57,956 bases of DNA from an uncultured Bacteroides sp. (GCA_947646015.1 CANSEY010000025.1:1-57956), one strand, 5' to 3'. Positions 45,003-55,027 are shown, numbered from the stretch's first letter. The notes: a model not told the origin generated them from the letters alone. Made by a program: numbers and translations.

Positions 45003-48000
45003 ATGTTTTCTAAGTTTTTCATTAACCGACCAATTTTTGCTACCGTACTTGCCCTGCTCATTGTGGTAGCCGGTTTGGTCGCACTCAATATATTGCCCGT
45101 GGCGCAATTTCCGGAGATTACACCTCCGACGGTTCAGGTATCGGCTGTCTATCCCGGTGCGAATGCCGAAACTGTAGCCCAAACGGTAGGACTCCCCATC
45201 GAGCAGCAGGTAAATGGGGTGGACGGTATGCTCTATATGTCTTCAAATTCTTCCTCTTCGGGAGCATATTCGCTGACAATTACATTTGCCGTCGGTACAG
45301 ATATCGATATGGCTACCGTACAAGTACAGAACAGGGTAAGTGTTGCGCAATCATCCTTGCCGGAACCGGTAGTGGTGCAGGGGGTAACTGTGCAGAAACA
45401 GTCTTCGAACATTGTCATGTTCCTGACAATGACTTCGAAAGACTCCGTCTACAACAGTCTCTATCTGACTAACTATGCCAAATTGAATTTGGTCGATCAG
45501 TTATCACGTGTGCCTGGCGTAGGAGCTGTTAATGTTATGGGAGCAGGTGATTATTCCATGCGTATCTGGCTGGATCCTGAAGCCATGCGCATCCGGAATA
45601 TTTCTCCGGCGCAAGTATATCAGTCCATTCAGTCTCAGAATATGGAAGTGTCCGCCGGCTATATCGGTCAACCGATCGGACAGGACAATAAAAATGCCTT
45701 TCAATATACACTTAATGTACAGGGGCGACTTACTTCTCCGGAGCAATTCGGGAATATTATCATTCGTCGGGAACAGGATGGGGCAATGCTTCGCCTGAAA
45801 GATATTGCGCGAATAGATTTGGGGTCTGCTTCTTATAGTGTAGTATCACGATTGAAGGGGATGCCTACCGCAGCGATTGCTATCTATCAGCAGCCGGGCT
45901 CCAATTCGCTGGACGTTTCAAAAGGAGTGAAGGCTAAGATGGAGGAACTGGCGACCAGTTTTCCTACAGGAGTAGCCTATAACGTAACTTTGGATACAAC
46001 GGATGTAATTCATGCTTCTATTGATGAAGTAATGGTGACATTTTTTGAGACAACGCTGCTGGTAGTACTGGTTATTTTCCTGTTTTTGCAGAACTGGAGA
46101 GCGGTTATTATTCCTTGTATCACAATTCCTGTATCGCTGATCGGTACATTGGCAGTTATGGCGGCATTTGGTTTTTCGATCAATACGCTGACTCTGTTCG
46201 GATTGATTCTGGCAGTTGCCATTGTAGTGGATGATGCTATTGTGGTGGTTGAGAATGCTTCAAGATTGCTGGAGACCGGACAATATTCAACTCGTGAAGC
46301 AGTCACAAAAGCTATGGGGGAAATTACGGGGCCGATTGTCGGAGTGGTGCTTGTTTTGCTTGCCGTGTTTATTCCGACGATGATGATCAGCGGTATTTCG
46401 GGGCAGTTGTATAAGCAGTTTGCACTGACAATTGCTGCTTCTACCGTATTAAGCGGTTTTAACTCACTGACACTGACACCTGCTCTTTGTGCTCTATTCC
46501 TCAAAAAGAGCAAACCGTCTAACTTCTTTATATACAAAGGATTTAATAAAGCGTATGATAAGACGCAGGGAGTCTACGATAGTACGGTGAAATGGTTGCT
46601 TCAACGTCCGCTTATCTCTTTTGTATCTTTTGCTATTCTGACAGTGATTGCCGTAATACTCTTTATGCGTTGGCCGTCGACATTTATTCCGGATGAAGAT
46701 GATGGTTATTTTATTGCAGTTGTTCAGCTTCCTCCGGCAGCCAGCCTGGAACGTACACAAGCTGTCGGGGATAAAATCAATGCTATTTTGGATTCTTATC
46801 CGGAAGTGGAGAATTACATTGGAATCACTGGTTTCTCCGTGATGGGCGGAGGTGAGCAAAGTAACTCCGCAACCTATTTTGTTGTCCTGAAAAACTGGGA
46901 CGAAAGGAAAGGGAAGGAGCATACGGCTGCTGCCGTTGTCGACCGTTTTAATGGCGAAGCGTATATGGAGATACAGGCAGGACAAGCATTTGCTATGGTT
47001 CCTCCGGCTATTCCAGGATTGGGTGCTTCCGGTGGCTTGCAACTTCAATTGGAAGACCGGAGGAATCTGGGACCGACAGAAATGCAGCAGGCTATTGACG
47101 CATTGCTTGCTTCTTCTCATTCCAAACCGGCCTTAGCTTCTGTATCCAGTCAGTATCAGGCAAATGTCCCTCAATATTTTCTGAATATCGATCGTGATAA
47201 GGTGCAATTTATGGGCATTGCTCTGAATGATGTATTTTCTACATTAAGCTATTATATGGGGGCGGCATACGTTAATGATTTCGTTGAATTCGGTCATATT
47301 TATCAGGTGAAGATCGAAGCGCGTGATCAGGCACAACGCGTCATTGATGATGTCTTAAAACTCAGTGTGGCTAATTCGGCAGGAGAGATGGTCCCCCTTT
47401 CTTCTTTTACCAAAGTGGAAGAGCAGTTGGGACAGGATCAGATCAATCGTTACAATATGTATTCAACAGCTGCCTTGACTTGTAATGTAGCGCCCGGAAG
47501 CAGTTCCGGACAGGCTATTCAAGAAATGGAAACTTTGTTTAAAGAACAGCTGGGAGATGAATTTGGCTATGAATGGACGTCAGTTGCCTATCAGGAAACA
47601 CAGGCGGGAAATACGACCACCATTGTTCTGGTCATGGCCTTGATTGTAGCATTCCTTGTTTTGGCTGCGCAATATGAAAGCTGGACCAGTCCGGTGGCTG
47701 CCGTGATAGGTTTGCCGGTGGCCTTGTTGGGAGCAATGATAGGATGTATGATAATGGGAACTCCGGTCAGCGTATATACACAAATTGGTATTATCCTGCT
47801 TGTTGCACTTTCGGCAAAGAATGGTATTCTGATTGTAGAGTTTGCCCGTGATTTCCGTGCTGAAGGAAACTCAATTCGTGAGGCTGCATACGAAGCAGGA
47901 CATGTCCGCTTACGTCCGATCTTGATGACTTCTTTTGCTTTTGTATTGGGAGTAATGCCTTTGCTGTTTGCTACTGGGGCTGGTGCGCAGAGCCGTATAG

Positions 48001-48149
48001 CGTTGGGTACTGCGGTTGTTTTCGGTATGGCGATGAATACTTTATTAGCGACAGTCTATATTCCTAATTTCTATGAATTGATGCAGAAACTGCAAGAGAA
48101 GTTTAGCAGGAAGAAAAATGATGATGTGAAAAAAAATACGGATATGTAA
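45003..48149 (+). CDS. RND-family multidrug efflux transporter (HAE-1, AcrB/MexB-like)
   Basis: The 1048-aa inner-membrane pump has twelve predicted helices and two large periplasmic loops. It begins [20 protein letters not shown]. The proton-relay pair is in [15 protein letters not shown], and the partner Lys is in [18 protein letters not shown]. Length equals AcrB. Substrates are not predictable; the family exports drugs, bile salts and detergents. It is third in the outer-membrane factor/adaptor/pump operon, 82 bp after the adaptor. Confidence 0.96.
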   Translation: MFSKFFINRPIFATVLALLIVVAGLVALNILPVAQFPEITPPTVQVSAVYPGANAETVAQTVGLPIEQQVNGVDGMLYMSSNSSSSGAYSLTITFAVGTDIDMATVQVQNRVSVAQSSLPEPVVVQGVTVQKQSSNIVMFLTMTSKDSVYNSLYLTNYAKLNLVDQLSRVPGVGAVNVMGAGDYSMRIWLDPEAMRIRNISPAQVYQSIQSQNMEVSAGYIGQPIGQDNKNAFQYTLNVQGRLTSPEQFGNIIIRREQDGAMLRLKDIARIDLGSASYSVVSRLKGMPTAAIAIYQQPGSNSLDVSKGVKAKMEELATSFPTGVAYNVTLDTTDVIHASIDEVMVTFFETTLLVVLVIFLFLQNWRAVIIPCITIPVSLIGTLAVMAAFGFSINTLTLFGLILAVAIVVDDAIVVVENASRLLETGQYSTREAVTKAMGEITGPIVGVVLVLLAVFIPTMMISGISGQLYKQFALTIAASTVLSGFNSLTLTPALCALFLKKSKPSNFFIYKGFNKAYDKTQGVYDSTVKWLLQRPLISFVSFAILTVIAVILFMRWPSTFIPDEDDGYFIAVVQLPPAASLERTQAVGDKINAILDSYPEVENYIGITGFSVMGGGEQSNSATYFVVLKNWDERKGKEHTAAAVVDRFNGEAYMEIQAGQAFAMVPPAIPGLGASGGLQLQLEDRRNLGPTEMQQAIDALLASSHSKPALASVSSQYQANVPQYFLNIDRDKVQFMGIALNDVFSTLSYYMGAAYVNDFVEFGHIYQVKIEARDQAQRVIDDVLKLSVANSAGEMVPLSSFTKVEEQLGQDQINRYNMYSTAALTCNVAPGSSSGQAIQEMETLFKEQLGDEFGYEWTSVAYQETQAGNTTTIVLVMALIVAFLVLAAQYESWTSPVAAVIGLPVALLGAMIGCMIMGTPVSVYTQIGIILLVALSAKNGILIVEFARDFRAEGNSIREAAYEAGHVRLRPILMTSFAFVLGVMPLLFATGAGAQSRIALGTAVVFGMAMNTLLATVYIPNFYELMQKLQEKFSRKKNDDVKKNTDM

Positions 48150-48195
48150 AAATAGAATATCGATTGAAAAGCTTTCGGAGACAAGAAAAAGATGG

Positions 48196-48266
48196 TGTCA
48201 CTATGTGCTTGGGATACTTACACTATGTGTGTGGTATAGTGTAAGTATCCTGACCTTATAGTGACA
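48196..48266. repeat. Nested inverted repeat (long two-part hairpin)
   Basis: A perfect 15-bp inner stem (GGATACTTACACTAT, 48212-48226, with its complement at 48236-48250) lies inside a perfect 9-bp outer stem (TGTCACTAT / ATAGTGACA, 48196-48204 and 48258-48266). Small internal loops separate the two. It sits between convergent genes and is probably a bidirectional terminator or a miniature mobile element; no T-run follows immediately. Confidence 0.7.
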
Positions 48267-48272
48267 TTATCT

Positions 48273-48722
48273 TTATAGCGCGTTATAATCGGGAATATCC
48301 TGAAGAAAGGTATAGCTCTGATGGGCGTAATCCATCCGGCAACAATAATGCTGCATTCCATTACTTACTATCAGATAGTCAACTTTCAATACCATATTAT
48401 AGCGGGTTATCTGATCGAATACCGCTTGTGTGATCTCGATGTGCGGAGCTTTGTATTCTACGATCATTCGTGCTGAAAGGTCTCTCCGGTAAAGCACCGT
48501 ATCACATCTTTTAGTTGTGCCGTTCAGCTTTACCATTACTTCGTTAGCAAGGAGTGCGTTCGGATATCCTTTGTGTGCAATAAGAAAGTGAACAAAGTGT
48601 TGCCGTACCCATTCTTCCGGGGTAAGTGCGACATATCGTTTGCGAATCACGTCGAAAATTACATTTTTTCCGTTTCGTACGTTTATTTTAGTGTCGAATA
48701 CTGGTAGGTTTAACGATAACAT
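48273..48722 (-). CDS. Solitary HsdR_N-type nuclease-fold protein
   Basis: The 149-aa protein corresponds to the N-terminal domain of type I restriction HsdR subunits, with the PD-(D/E)xK layout: Glu61, Asp74 (RCDTVLY) and Glu89-Tyr-Lys91 (IVEYKAP). There is no helicase domain and no HsdM or HsdS gene nearby. Similar stand-alone proteins are widespread in Bacteroidetes next to housekeeping genes, so DNA repair or an unknown nuclease role is likelier than restriction. It is divergent from amn; TAAATTTG on the minus strand (48768-48775) is its probable -7 element. Confidence 0.78.
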   Translation of the reverse strand: MLSLNLPVFDTKINVRNGKNVIFDVIRKRYVALTPEEWVRQHFVHFLIAHKGYPNALLANEVMVKLNGTTKRCDTVLYRRDLSARMIVEYKAPHIEITQAVFDQITRYNMVLKVDYLIVSNGMQHYCCRMDYAHQSYTFLQDIPDYNAL

Positions 48723-48726
48723 TTAT

Positions 48727-48775
48727 TATTTTTGTAAGTTAAATAACGGTTTCCATTATTGGAACCACAAATTTA
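48727..48775. promoter_or_regulatory. Overlapping divergent promoters of the HsdR_N gene and amn
   Basis: TATTTTTG on the plus strand (48727-48734) serves amn, starting at 48786. TAAATTTG on the minus strand (48768-48775) serves the HsdR_N-type gene, starting at 48722. The two transcription starts cross, so the promoters may interfere. Confidence 0.5.
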
Positions 48776-48785
48776 ATAGATAATT

Positions 48786-49562
48786 ATGAAAACGAAAGAA
48801 GAAATCGTAGCTAATTGGCTGCCCCGTTACACAAAACGTAACCTGGAAGATTTTGGAGAGTATATTCTGTTGACTAACTTCAACAAGTACGTAGAGATTT
48901 TCGCAAATCAGTTTGATGTTCCTATTTTGGGTAGAGATGCCAATATGATTTCCGCTACAGCCGAAGGCATTACAATGATCAATTTCGGTATGGGAAGCCC
49001 TAATGCCGCTATTATCATGGATTTATTAGGAGCTATTCATCCGAAAGCCTGCTTATTTTTAGGTAAATGTGGTGGTATCGACAAGAAAAATCAAATTGGC
49101 GATTTAATCCTTCCTATTGCCGCTATTCGTGGTGAAGGAACATCCAATGATTATTTTCCACCTGAAGTTCCCGCTTTGCCTGCATTTATGTTGCAGCGTG
49201 CTGTTTCTTCGTCCATTCGTGACTATGGCCGTGATTATTGGACGGGTACTGTCTACACCACCAATCGCCGTATTTGGGAGCATGACGAAGCATTCAAGGA
49301 GTATCTGAAAAAGACACGTGCGATGGCGGTTGATATGGAAACGGCCACTTTGTTCAGCTGTGGCTTTGCCAATCATATTCCGACAGGAGCATTGTTATTG
49401 GTATCTGACCAGCCTATGACTCCGGATGGAGTGAAAACTGATAAAAGCGATAATCTGGTTACCAAGAACTATGTAGAAGAGCATGTTGAGATTGGTATCG
49501 CTTCTCTGCGTATGATTATTGATGCAAAGAAAACTGTAAAACACTTGAAATTCGACTGGTAA
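48786..49562 (+). CDS. amn: AMP nucleosidase (short form)
   Basis: The 258-aa protein belongs to the PNP/UDP phosphorylase superfamily: INFGMGSPNAAI, LFLGKCGGID, AVDMETATLF and VSDQPMTPDG. It matches the Bacteroides proteins annotated as AMP nucleosidase, which split AMP into adenine and ribose 5-phosphate. It lacks the N-terminal domain of the 484-aa E. coli enzyme, so a purine-nucleoside phosphorylase or related activity cannot be excluded. holA follows after 25 bp. Confidence 0.85.
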   Translation: MKTKEEIVANWLPRYTKRNLEDFGEYILLTNFNKYVEIFANQFDVPILGRDANMISATAEGITMINFGMGSPNAAIIMDLLGAIHPKACLFLGKCGGIDKKNQIGDLILPIAAIRGEGTSNDYFPPEVPALPAFMLQRAVSSSIRDYGRDYWTGTVYTTNRRIWEHDEAFKEYLKKTRAMAVDMETATLFSCGFANHIPTGALLLVSDQPMTPDGVKTDKSDNLVTKNYVEEHVEIGIASLRMIIDAKKTVKHLKFDW

Positions 49563-49587
49563 CTGCCGGTCTTTCTAAAAAATATAT

Positions 49588-50607
49588 ATGGCAAAACAAG
49601 AGCTGACCTGTGATGACATCCTCAAAGAACTGAGGGCAAAGCAGTATCGTCCCATCTACTATTTGATGGGAGAAGAATCGTATTATATCGATTTGATTGC
49701 CGATTACATTACTGATAATGTCTTGAACGAAACGGAAAAAGAGTTCAACCTGACTGTAGTGTACGGTGCTGATGTGGATGTAGCGACAATCATAAATGCT
49801 GCCAAACGCTATCCTATGATGTCCGAACACCAAGTGGTGGTAGTCAAAGAAGCGCAAGCGGTCCGGAACATCGAAGAATTATCGTACTATCTTCAGAAAC
49901 CGCTTCATTCCACTATTTTGGTGATATGCCATAAGCATGGAACATTGGATCGTAGGAAAAAGTTGGCAGCTGAAGTAGAAAAGACTGGTGTTTTGTTCGA
50001 GTCTAAGAAGATAAAAGATGCCCAGCTTCCGGCCTTTATTGCTTCCTACATGAAGAGAAAAGGAATAGATATGGAACCTAAGGCAACAGCTATGCTGGCT
50101 GATTTTGTCGGCTCGGATTTAAGTCGTTTGACAGGTGAATTAGAAAAGCTGATTATCACTTTGCCTACGGGACAGAAACGTGTAACTCCCGAACAAATTG
50201 AGAAGAACATAGGCATAAGCAAAGATTATAATAACTTTGAATTGCGGAGTGCTCTGGTTGAAAAAGATATTCTGAAAGCAAATAAAATAATAAAATACTT
50301 TGAGGAAAATCCCAAAACGAATCCAATTCAAATGACATTGTCTTTGTTATTCAGCTTTTATTCAAACTTGATGTTAGCATATTATGCGCCTGATAAATCG
50401 GAGCAGGGTATTGCTAATATGCTAGGGCTAAGAACTACTTGGCAAGCTCGGGATTACTCAATTGCGATGCGCAAATATAGTGGAGTAAAGACAATGCAGA
50501 TTGTTGGTGAAATACGATATGCCGATGCAAAATCAAAAGGAGTGAAAAATAGTTCAATGTCTGACGGAGATATTCTTCGTGAATTAGTGTTTAAAATTTT
50601 GCATTAG
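49588..50607 (+). CDS. holA: DNA polymerase III delta subunit
   Basis: The 339-aa clamp-loader subunit shows YYLMGEESYYIDLIADYI (degenerate AAA+ region), VVVVKEAQAV, then the helical lid (MLADFVGSDLSRLTGELEKLI) and the C-terminal collar domain (IQMTLSLLFSFYSNLML). It opens the beta clamp during clamp loading. The start at ATG 49588 is 25 bp after amn, suggesting one transcript. A terminator hairpin follows. Confidence 0.93.
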   Translation: MAKQELTCDDILKELRAKQYRPIYYLMGEESYYIDLIADYITDNVLNETEKEFNLTVVYGADVDVATIINAAKRYPMMSEHQVVVVKEAQAVRNIEELSYYLQKPLHSTILVICHKHGTLDRRKKLAAEVEKTGVLFESKKIKDAQLPAFIASYMKRKGIDMEPKATAMLADFVGSDLSRLTGELEKLIITLPTGQKRVTPEQIEKNIGISKDYNNFELRSALVEKDILKANKIIKYFEENPKTNPIQMTLSLLFSFYSNLMLAYYAPDKSEQGIANMLGLRTTWQARDYSIAMRKYSGVKTMQIVGEIRYADAKSKGVKNSSMSDGDILRELVFKILH

Positions 50608-50633
50608 GAAAACTGAATACTCTAAATAAACAA

Positions 50634-50680
50634 AAGGCATATACTTTTACTGTAAAACAGATTAAGTATATGCCTTCTTT
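50634..50680 (+). terminator. Terminator after holA
   Basis: A perfect 13-bp stem (AAGGCATATACTT / AAGTATATGCCTT) with a 17-nt loop is followed by CTTT. Confidence 0.82.
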
Positions 50681-50861
50681 ATATACTGCAAATTAGTTGT
50701 GTCAGACTCATAACCAAATCTTCTTTTATAGACGAATATTTTACAATGGATCTGTTGTTCTCTTTTTCCTGACTTTTATGAATGGAAAGGAATTTGAAGA
50801 TCTTTTGCTTCTCTTCTTTAAGTTCAATTTTGGTAATTTCTCTCTTTTCTAGTTTTTGAGG
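50679..50861 (-). pseudogene. Possible leftward gene remnant
   Basis: A 60-codon open stretch without a start codon ends at TAA (50679-50681). It is Lys/Glu-rich at first, with KIFKFLSIHKSQEK, and ends EDLVMSLTQLICSI. It could be the C-terminus of a deleted gene, but AT-rich DNA gives such frames by chance. No family is recognised. Confidence 0.2.
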
Positions 50862-50922
50862 TTATGTTATATTCATTTTCAAAATTGAAAAAATCTGATT
50901 TAATTCAGACTATAAATATAGA

Positions 50923-51140
50923 ATGGCAAATCGTATTAGCATAAATGGTTTTGCATAAATTGGAAGGATCATCTTTCTTTTCCTGAATTGATAAAATGTC
51001 ATTTTGATAATTTGTGGGATAATTGGGATATTTTGCTGTCATTTTTCTAGTTGATCTTAATTTGGGTATTGATAAAATAGGTGTAATTTATTATAATACA
51101 GGTGTTTAATTCAATTTTAGAGCTTCTAGAATTGAAAAAA
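50923..51140 (+). pseudogene. Decayed barstar-like gene (relic)
   Basis: An ATG at 50923 opens MANRISINGFA, like the start of barstar proteins (xVxINGxxF). A different frame (50943-51050) then reads LSFPELIKCHFDNLWDNW, matching the barstar core LxxPE-x6-D-x-LWD with identical spacing. A third frame further on gives VFNSILELLELKK, like the C-terminal helix. Stops and frameshifts break it, so it is not functional. The assignment rests on this one motif and needs a profile search. Confidence 0.4.
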
Positions 51141-51728
51141 AACAATTGATCGACTGAATGTGCGGAAATATGGCAAGGATTTACGATTTGCGAGGTACTT
51201 CAGAAGAAAATGTAAAAGAAGATTTGAAGAGTTCTCAATATACATAAGTAAATAATGCATTTTATTCCTTGATTTATTGTTTTTGCAACTATTGATATTT
51301 ACGTTTGTGTAATCATGCCTGTTTGTTTGTGAAGTTTATATCTGTGAATAGATTACAAATGTTATCAATCCAGCTGAATCACAAAAGTATACTGATTGTT
51401 TTACAGTAGTAATATGCAGTTTATAAATGTAATAGGAGAGTGGTTAACAATTTGTTTTTTATATGTTATATCATTGTATACCATATAAATATACTCTAAT
51501 ATTGAATTATAGCTCTAAAATTACTGTTTGAGTGAAGCATATTTTTGTGAATATTGTATTTACTTATTTCTTATCCGTATATATAATGCTGTAAATCAAT
51601 ATAATATATTGTTTTGTTAAATCTAAAATATCATTGTAATTTATGTTTTATTTTGTGTTTTACAAACGTATTAGTCTAATTGTGATAATGATCACACATT
51701 TGTAATATTGTTATTTTTATACTTGTAA

Positions 51729-51760
51729 TTTGCATTTGTGATTTGTAATGTTTACCTTTG
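51729..51760 (+). promoter_or_regulatory. Promoter of the XRE regulator
   Basis: TTTG at 51729-51732 and TACCTTTG at 51753-51760 are separated by 20 bp, a full -33/-7 match to the Bacteroides consensus. The leader to ATG 51836 is about 68 nt. Confidence 0.65.
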
Positions 51761-51835
51761 TATATCCGTAGTGGTTATTAGTATTTTTGTGAAACCAACG
51801 TTTAATACATACAATTGTGACAAGAAAGAAGCTGT

Positions 51836-52306
51836 ATGGAGATAAAAGACAGAATTAGAATGATAATGGAGAGAGAAAAAGTTCCTCCAAGAGTTTTTGC
51901 TGAGACAATTGGAGTCCAGCAATCTACTCTCTCGCATATTTTGAATGATCGGAATAAACCAAGCTTGGAGGTTGTAATGAAGGTACATCAGACCTATAAT
52001 TATGTAAATCTTGAATGGTTGCTTTATGGTAAAGGCGAAATGATAGCATCTGCAGAAGATGCTTCTGCAGTTTCTTCCAATGGAGATTATCAGCCTTCTT
52101 TGTTTGATGAGAATCCTGTAAATCCGTCCAAAGAGACGATTAATCCGGAAAATCGCAAGGAAATGGCATTAAGAACAGCCGAAAATGCACCTAAAGAGAT
52201 TGTAAAACAGGAGATTAGGTACATAGAAAAGCCTGCCAGAAAAATCACTGAAATAAGAATATTCTTTGATGATAATACTTATGAAACCTTTCGACCTGAA
52301 AAATGA
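51836..52306 (+). CDS. XRE-family helix-turn-helix regulator
   Basis: The 156-aa protein has an N-terminal HTH_XRE domain (about residues 5-62): ETIGVQQSTLSHILNDRNKPSLEVV. A polar linker follows, and then a conserved C-terminal segment (IEKPARKITEIRIFFDDNTYETF). This architecture is common and conserved among Bacteroides, usually as a single gene. It probably acts as a dimeric repressor or activator; targets are unknown. It is followed after 75 bp by pyrK with its own promoter element. Confidence 0.88.
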   Translation: MEIKDRIRMIMEREKVPPRVFAETIGVQQSTLSHILNDRNKPSLEVVMKVHQTYNYVNLEWLLYGKGEMIASAEDASAVSSNGDYQPSLFDENPVNPSKETINPENRKEMALRTAENAPKEIVKQEIRYIEKPARKITEIRIFFDDNTYETFRPEK

Positions 52307-52338
52307 GAGGTAAAATCGGTGGTTTGAGCAAATTCCTG

Positions 52339-52346
52339 TATCTTTG
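52339..52346 (+). promoter_or_regulatory. Promoter -7 element for pyrK-pyrD
   Basis: TATCTTTG matches TAnnTTTG, 35 bp before the pyrK start at 52382. Confidence 0.55.
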
Positions 52347-52381
52347 CACCGGAATACGAATTTATACTTTTATATCCATAC

Positions 52382-53158
52382 ATGAAGAAATTTATTTTAG
52401 ATCTGACAGTTACTGAGAATATCAGATTGAATGCAAACTATGTATTGCTGAAATTGACATCTCAGTCATTGCTGCCCGAGATGTTGCCGGGGCAGTTTGC
52501 CGAACTTCGGGTGGACGGTTCATCTACTACATTTTTACGCCGTCCTATTTCTATTAATTTTGTAGACAAGCGACAAAACGAAGTGTGGTTCCTTATTCAG
52601 TTGATTGGAGACGGAACAAGACGTTTAGCAGAAGTAAATTCGGGCGATGTGATCAACGTAGTACTTCCTTTGGGGAATGGCTATACAATGCCTCAAAAGC
52701 CTTCTGATAAGCTTTTGCTTGTGGGCGGAGGTGTCGGAACAGCCCCTATGTTATATTTAGGTGAACAATTGGCGAAAAATGGTCATAAACCTACCTTCCT
52801 TTTAGGGGCTCGTAGCAATAAAGACTTGTTGCAGCTGGAAGAATTTGCTAAATATGGAGAGGTATATACTACTACAGAAGACGGAAGTCACGGAGAAAAA
52901 GGATACGTCACCCAGCATTCTATATTAAATCAGGTACATTTTGAGCAGATTTATACTTGTGGTCCTAAACCGATGATGATGGCTGTGGCAAAATATGCCA
53001 AAAGTAATCAGATAGAATGTGAAGTTTCTTTGGAAAATACAATGGCTTGTGGAATTGGAGCATGTCTCTGTTGTGTGGAAAATACGACAGAAGGACATTT
53101 GTGTGTATGTAAAGAAGGTCCTGTTTTTAATATAAATAAACTACTATGGCAGATTTAA
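52382..53158 (+). CDS. pyrK: Dihydroorotate dehydrogenase B electron-transfer subunit
   Basis: The 258-aa iron-sulfur flavoprotein has an FAD domain ([26 protein letters not shown]) and a C-terminal [2Fe-2S] site with cysteines in [19 protein letters not shown] and CVCKEGP. It passes electrons from PyrD to NAD+ in pyrimidine synthesis. Its last 13 bp overlap the start of pyrD, so the two subunits are translationally coupled. Confidence 0.96.
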   Translation: MKKFILDLTVTENIRLNANYVLLKLTSQSLLPEMLPGQFAELRVDGSSTTFLRRPISINFVDKRQNEVWFLIQLIGDGTRRLAEVNSGDVINVVLPLGNGYTMPQKPSDKLLLVGGGVGTAPMLYLGEQLAKNGHKPTFLLGARSNKDLLQLEEFAKYGEVYTTTEDGSHGEKGYVTQHSILNQVHFEQIYTCGPKPMMMAVAKYAKSNQIECEVSLENTMACGIGACLCCVENTTEGHLCVCKEGPVFNINKLLWQI

Positions 53159-54057
53159 GTGTAAACATTGGTGAATTGCAGATGAAGAACCCGGTGATGA
53201 CTGCATCTGGTACATTTGGATATGGTGAAGAGTTCTCGGATTTCATTGATATAGCGCGAATAGGCGGTATTATTGTAAAAGGAACTACTCTTCACAAACG
53301 TGAAGGTAACCCATATCCTCGTATGGCAGAGACTCCTTCCGGTATGTTAAACGCTGTAGGACTTCAAAATAAGGGAGTTGATTACTTTGTGGAACAGATA
53401 TATCCTCGTATAAGAGACATTCAAACGAATATGATTGTAAACGTGTCAGGGTCTGCTATTGAGGATTATGTGAAAACTGCAGAGATCATTAATGAACTTG
53501 ACAAAATTCCTGCTATAGAACTAAATATCTCGTGCCCTAATGTAAAGCAAGGAGGTATGGCTTTTGGTGTGTCAGCAAAAGGTGCTTCTGAAGTAGTAAA
53601 AGCGGTACGTGCAGCTTACAAAAAGACACTTATAGTTAAACTCTCTCCGAACGTTACTGATATCACAGAAATTGCCCGTGCAGCAGAAGAAAGTGGTGCG
53701 GATAGTGTATCATTAATCAATACATTGCTGGGAATGGCTATTGATGCGGAACGTAAACGTCCTATTCTGTCAACTGTGACAGGAGGAATGTCCGGTGCTG
53801 CTGTGAAACCGATTGCCTTGCGTATGGTTTGGCAAGTTGCAAAGGTGGTAAATATTCCTGTCATAGGCTTGGGAGGTATTATGAACTGGAAAGATGCTGT
53901 TGAGTTCATGCTTGCCGGTGCTTCTGCGATCCAGATTGGTACGGCAAATTTTATAGATCCGGCTGTTACAATTAAAGTTGAAGATGGTATAAATAATTAC
54001 TTGGAAAGACACGGATGTAAGTCAGTAAAAGAAATTATTGGTGCGCTTGAGGTATAA
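53146..54057 (+). CDS. pyrD: Dihydroorotate dehydrogenase B catalytic subunit
   Basis: The 303-aa class 1B enzyme oxidises dihydroorotate to orotate with FMN. Visible are the N-terminal [13 protein letters not shown], the catalytic Cys in [12 protein letters not shown], the FMN-binding [17 protein letters not shown] and IQIGTANF. It works as a heterotetramer with PyrK, encoded just upstream with overlapping reading frames. Confidence 0.97.
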   Translation: MADLSVNIGELQMKNPVMTASGTFGYGEEFSDFIDIARIGGIIVKGTTLHKREGNPYPRMAETPSGMLNAVGLQNKGVDYFVEQIYPRIRDIQTNMIVNVSGSAIEDYVKTAEIINELDKIPAIELNISCPNVKQGGMAFGVSAKGASEVVKAVRAAYKKTLIVKLSPNVTDITEIARAAEESGADSVSLINTLLGMAIDAERKRPILSTVTGGMSGAAVKPIALRMVWQVAKVVNIPVIGLGGIMNWKDAVEFMLAGASAIQIGTANFIDPAVTIKVEDGINNYLERHGCKSVKEIIGALEV

Positions 54058-54216
54058 TTGAAAACATACAATAACCCTTCGCATATAATACGAAAGAAAA
54101 ATGCTATTTTACTTTTTAAGTATATTGAATAAAATCAGTACCGGAATGATAGATGAAAAGAGATTCCCAGTGCGAAGAGTAAAATAACAGATTTGTCTTT
54201 CTTATAGAACATAAAT

Positions 54217-54259
54217 AAAAACGACGGTGAAAATTCTCATATTTTTCACCGTCGTTTTT
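54217..54259. terminator. Bidirectional terminator between pyrD and trmD
   Basis: A perfect 17-bp stem (AAAAACGACGGTGAAAA and its complement) with an A-tract before and a T-tract after lies between convergent genes. Confidence 0.9.
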
Positions 54260-54273
54260 ATTTACATATATTT

Positions 54274-54951
54274 TTAGTCTTCCAGTAAGTCAGGGCGAAG
54301 TTTTTTGGTTCGTTCTAAAGATTGCTGTAGCTCCCATTCTTTTATTTTTGCTTCATGCCCGGATAACAAAATATCGGGTACTTTCCAGCCTTTATAGTCG
54401 GCAGGACGAGTATATACAGGTGCCGCCAACAGATTATCCTGAAAAGAATCAGAAAGTGCCGACTGTTCATCTGAAATCACTCCGGGGATGATACGGACAA
54501 TTGCGTCCGCCATGACTGCTGCTGCCAGTTCGCCTCCTGTCAGCACATAATCTCCGATACTGATTTCTTTGGTGATCAGGTGTTCACGGATACGATAATC
54601 AATACCTTTGAAATGTCCGCAAAGGATAATCAGGTTTTGGGCCAAAGAAAGGCTGTTGGCCATTGGCTGATTGAACTGTTCTCCGTCGGGGGTCGTAAAA
54701 ATCACTTCATCATAGTCGCGTTCAGCCTTCAGAGCGTTAATGCAGCGTTCGATAGGCTCTATCTTCATGACCATGCCGGCGAATCCGCCAAAAGGATAAT
54801 CATCGACACGACGATATTTGTCTTCGGTATAATCGCGCAGATTGTGGATATGTATTTCTGCAAGTCCCTTATCCTGAGCTCGTTTCATGATGGAACAATT
54901 GAAGAAGCCTTCAATCATCTCGGGTAAAACTGTTATAATGTCAATACGCAT
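54274..54951 (-). CDS. trmD: tRNA (guanine-37-N1)-methyltransferase
   Basis: The start is placed at ATG 54951 ([12 protein letters not shown]), the family's usual N-terminus; an upstream start at 54972 would add 7 residues. The 225-aa SPOUT enzyme shows [12 protein letters not shown] and the trefoil-knot SAM region [16 protein letters not shown] with [15 protein letters not shown]. It methylates G37 of tRNAs to prevent frameshifting. It stands alone, divergent from ligA. Confidence 0.96.
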   Translation of the reverse strand: MRIDIITVLPEMIEGFFNCSIMKRAQDKGLAEIHIHNLRDYTEDKYRRVDDYPFGGFAGMVMKIEPIERCINALKAERDYDEVIFTTPDGEQFNQPMANSLSLAQNLIILCGHFKGIDYRIREHLITKEISIGDYVLTGGELAAAVMADAIVRIIPGVISDEQSALSDSFQDNLLAAPVYTRPADYKGWKVPDILLSGHEAKIKEWELQQSLERTKKLRPDLLED

Positions 54952-54969
54952 AATCTTTATAATTTTTCG

Positions 54970-55007
54970 CAAAAGTACAAATATTCAAAGATAAACCTGT
55001 ATTTTTG
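54970..55007. promoter_or_regulatory. Divergent promoter elements of trmD and ligA
   Basis: On the minus strand TACTTTTG (54970-54977) and TATCTTTG (54986-54993) precede trmD. On the plus strand TATTTTTG (55000-55007) precedes ligA. All fit TAnnTTTG. Confidence 0.5.
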
Positions 55008-55027
55008 CCTTAAACAATCGAAGAAAT

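Larger units (their letters stand above)
50681..51835. other. AT-rich gene-poor interval of about 1.15 kb
   Basis: No intact gene longer than 30 codons is visible. The interval holds a possible leftward remnant (50679-50861), a probable barstar relic (50923-51140), a 29-codon open frame (51158-51247) and, at the right end, the XRE gene promoter. Repeated TTTGTAAT-like words cluster at about 51699-51750. Base composition is clearly more AT-rich than the flanking genes. Confidence 0.55.

Noticed and set aside
46494-47120. 208-codon minus-strand open frame
   Set aside because: It is antisense within the RND transporter, which is intact and full length.
48273-48722. Part of a type I restriction-modification locus
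   Set aside because: No hsdM, hsdS or helicase portion lies on either side; the neighbours are RND efflux, amn and holA.
51158-51247. 29-codon frame (contains ARIYDLRGTSEENVKEDL)
   Set aside because: A stop codon lies immediately before the ATG and no ribosome binding site is visible. It may be another relic piece in the decayed interval rather than a gene.
54101-54187. 28-codon frame between pyrD and trmD (starts MLFYFLSILNK)
   Set aside because: It is very short with only an A-rich start context. A small membrane peptide is possible but nothing beyond the open frame supports it.
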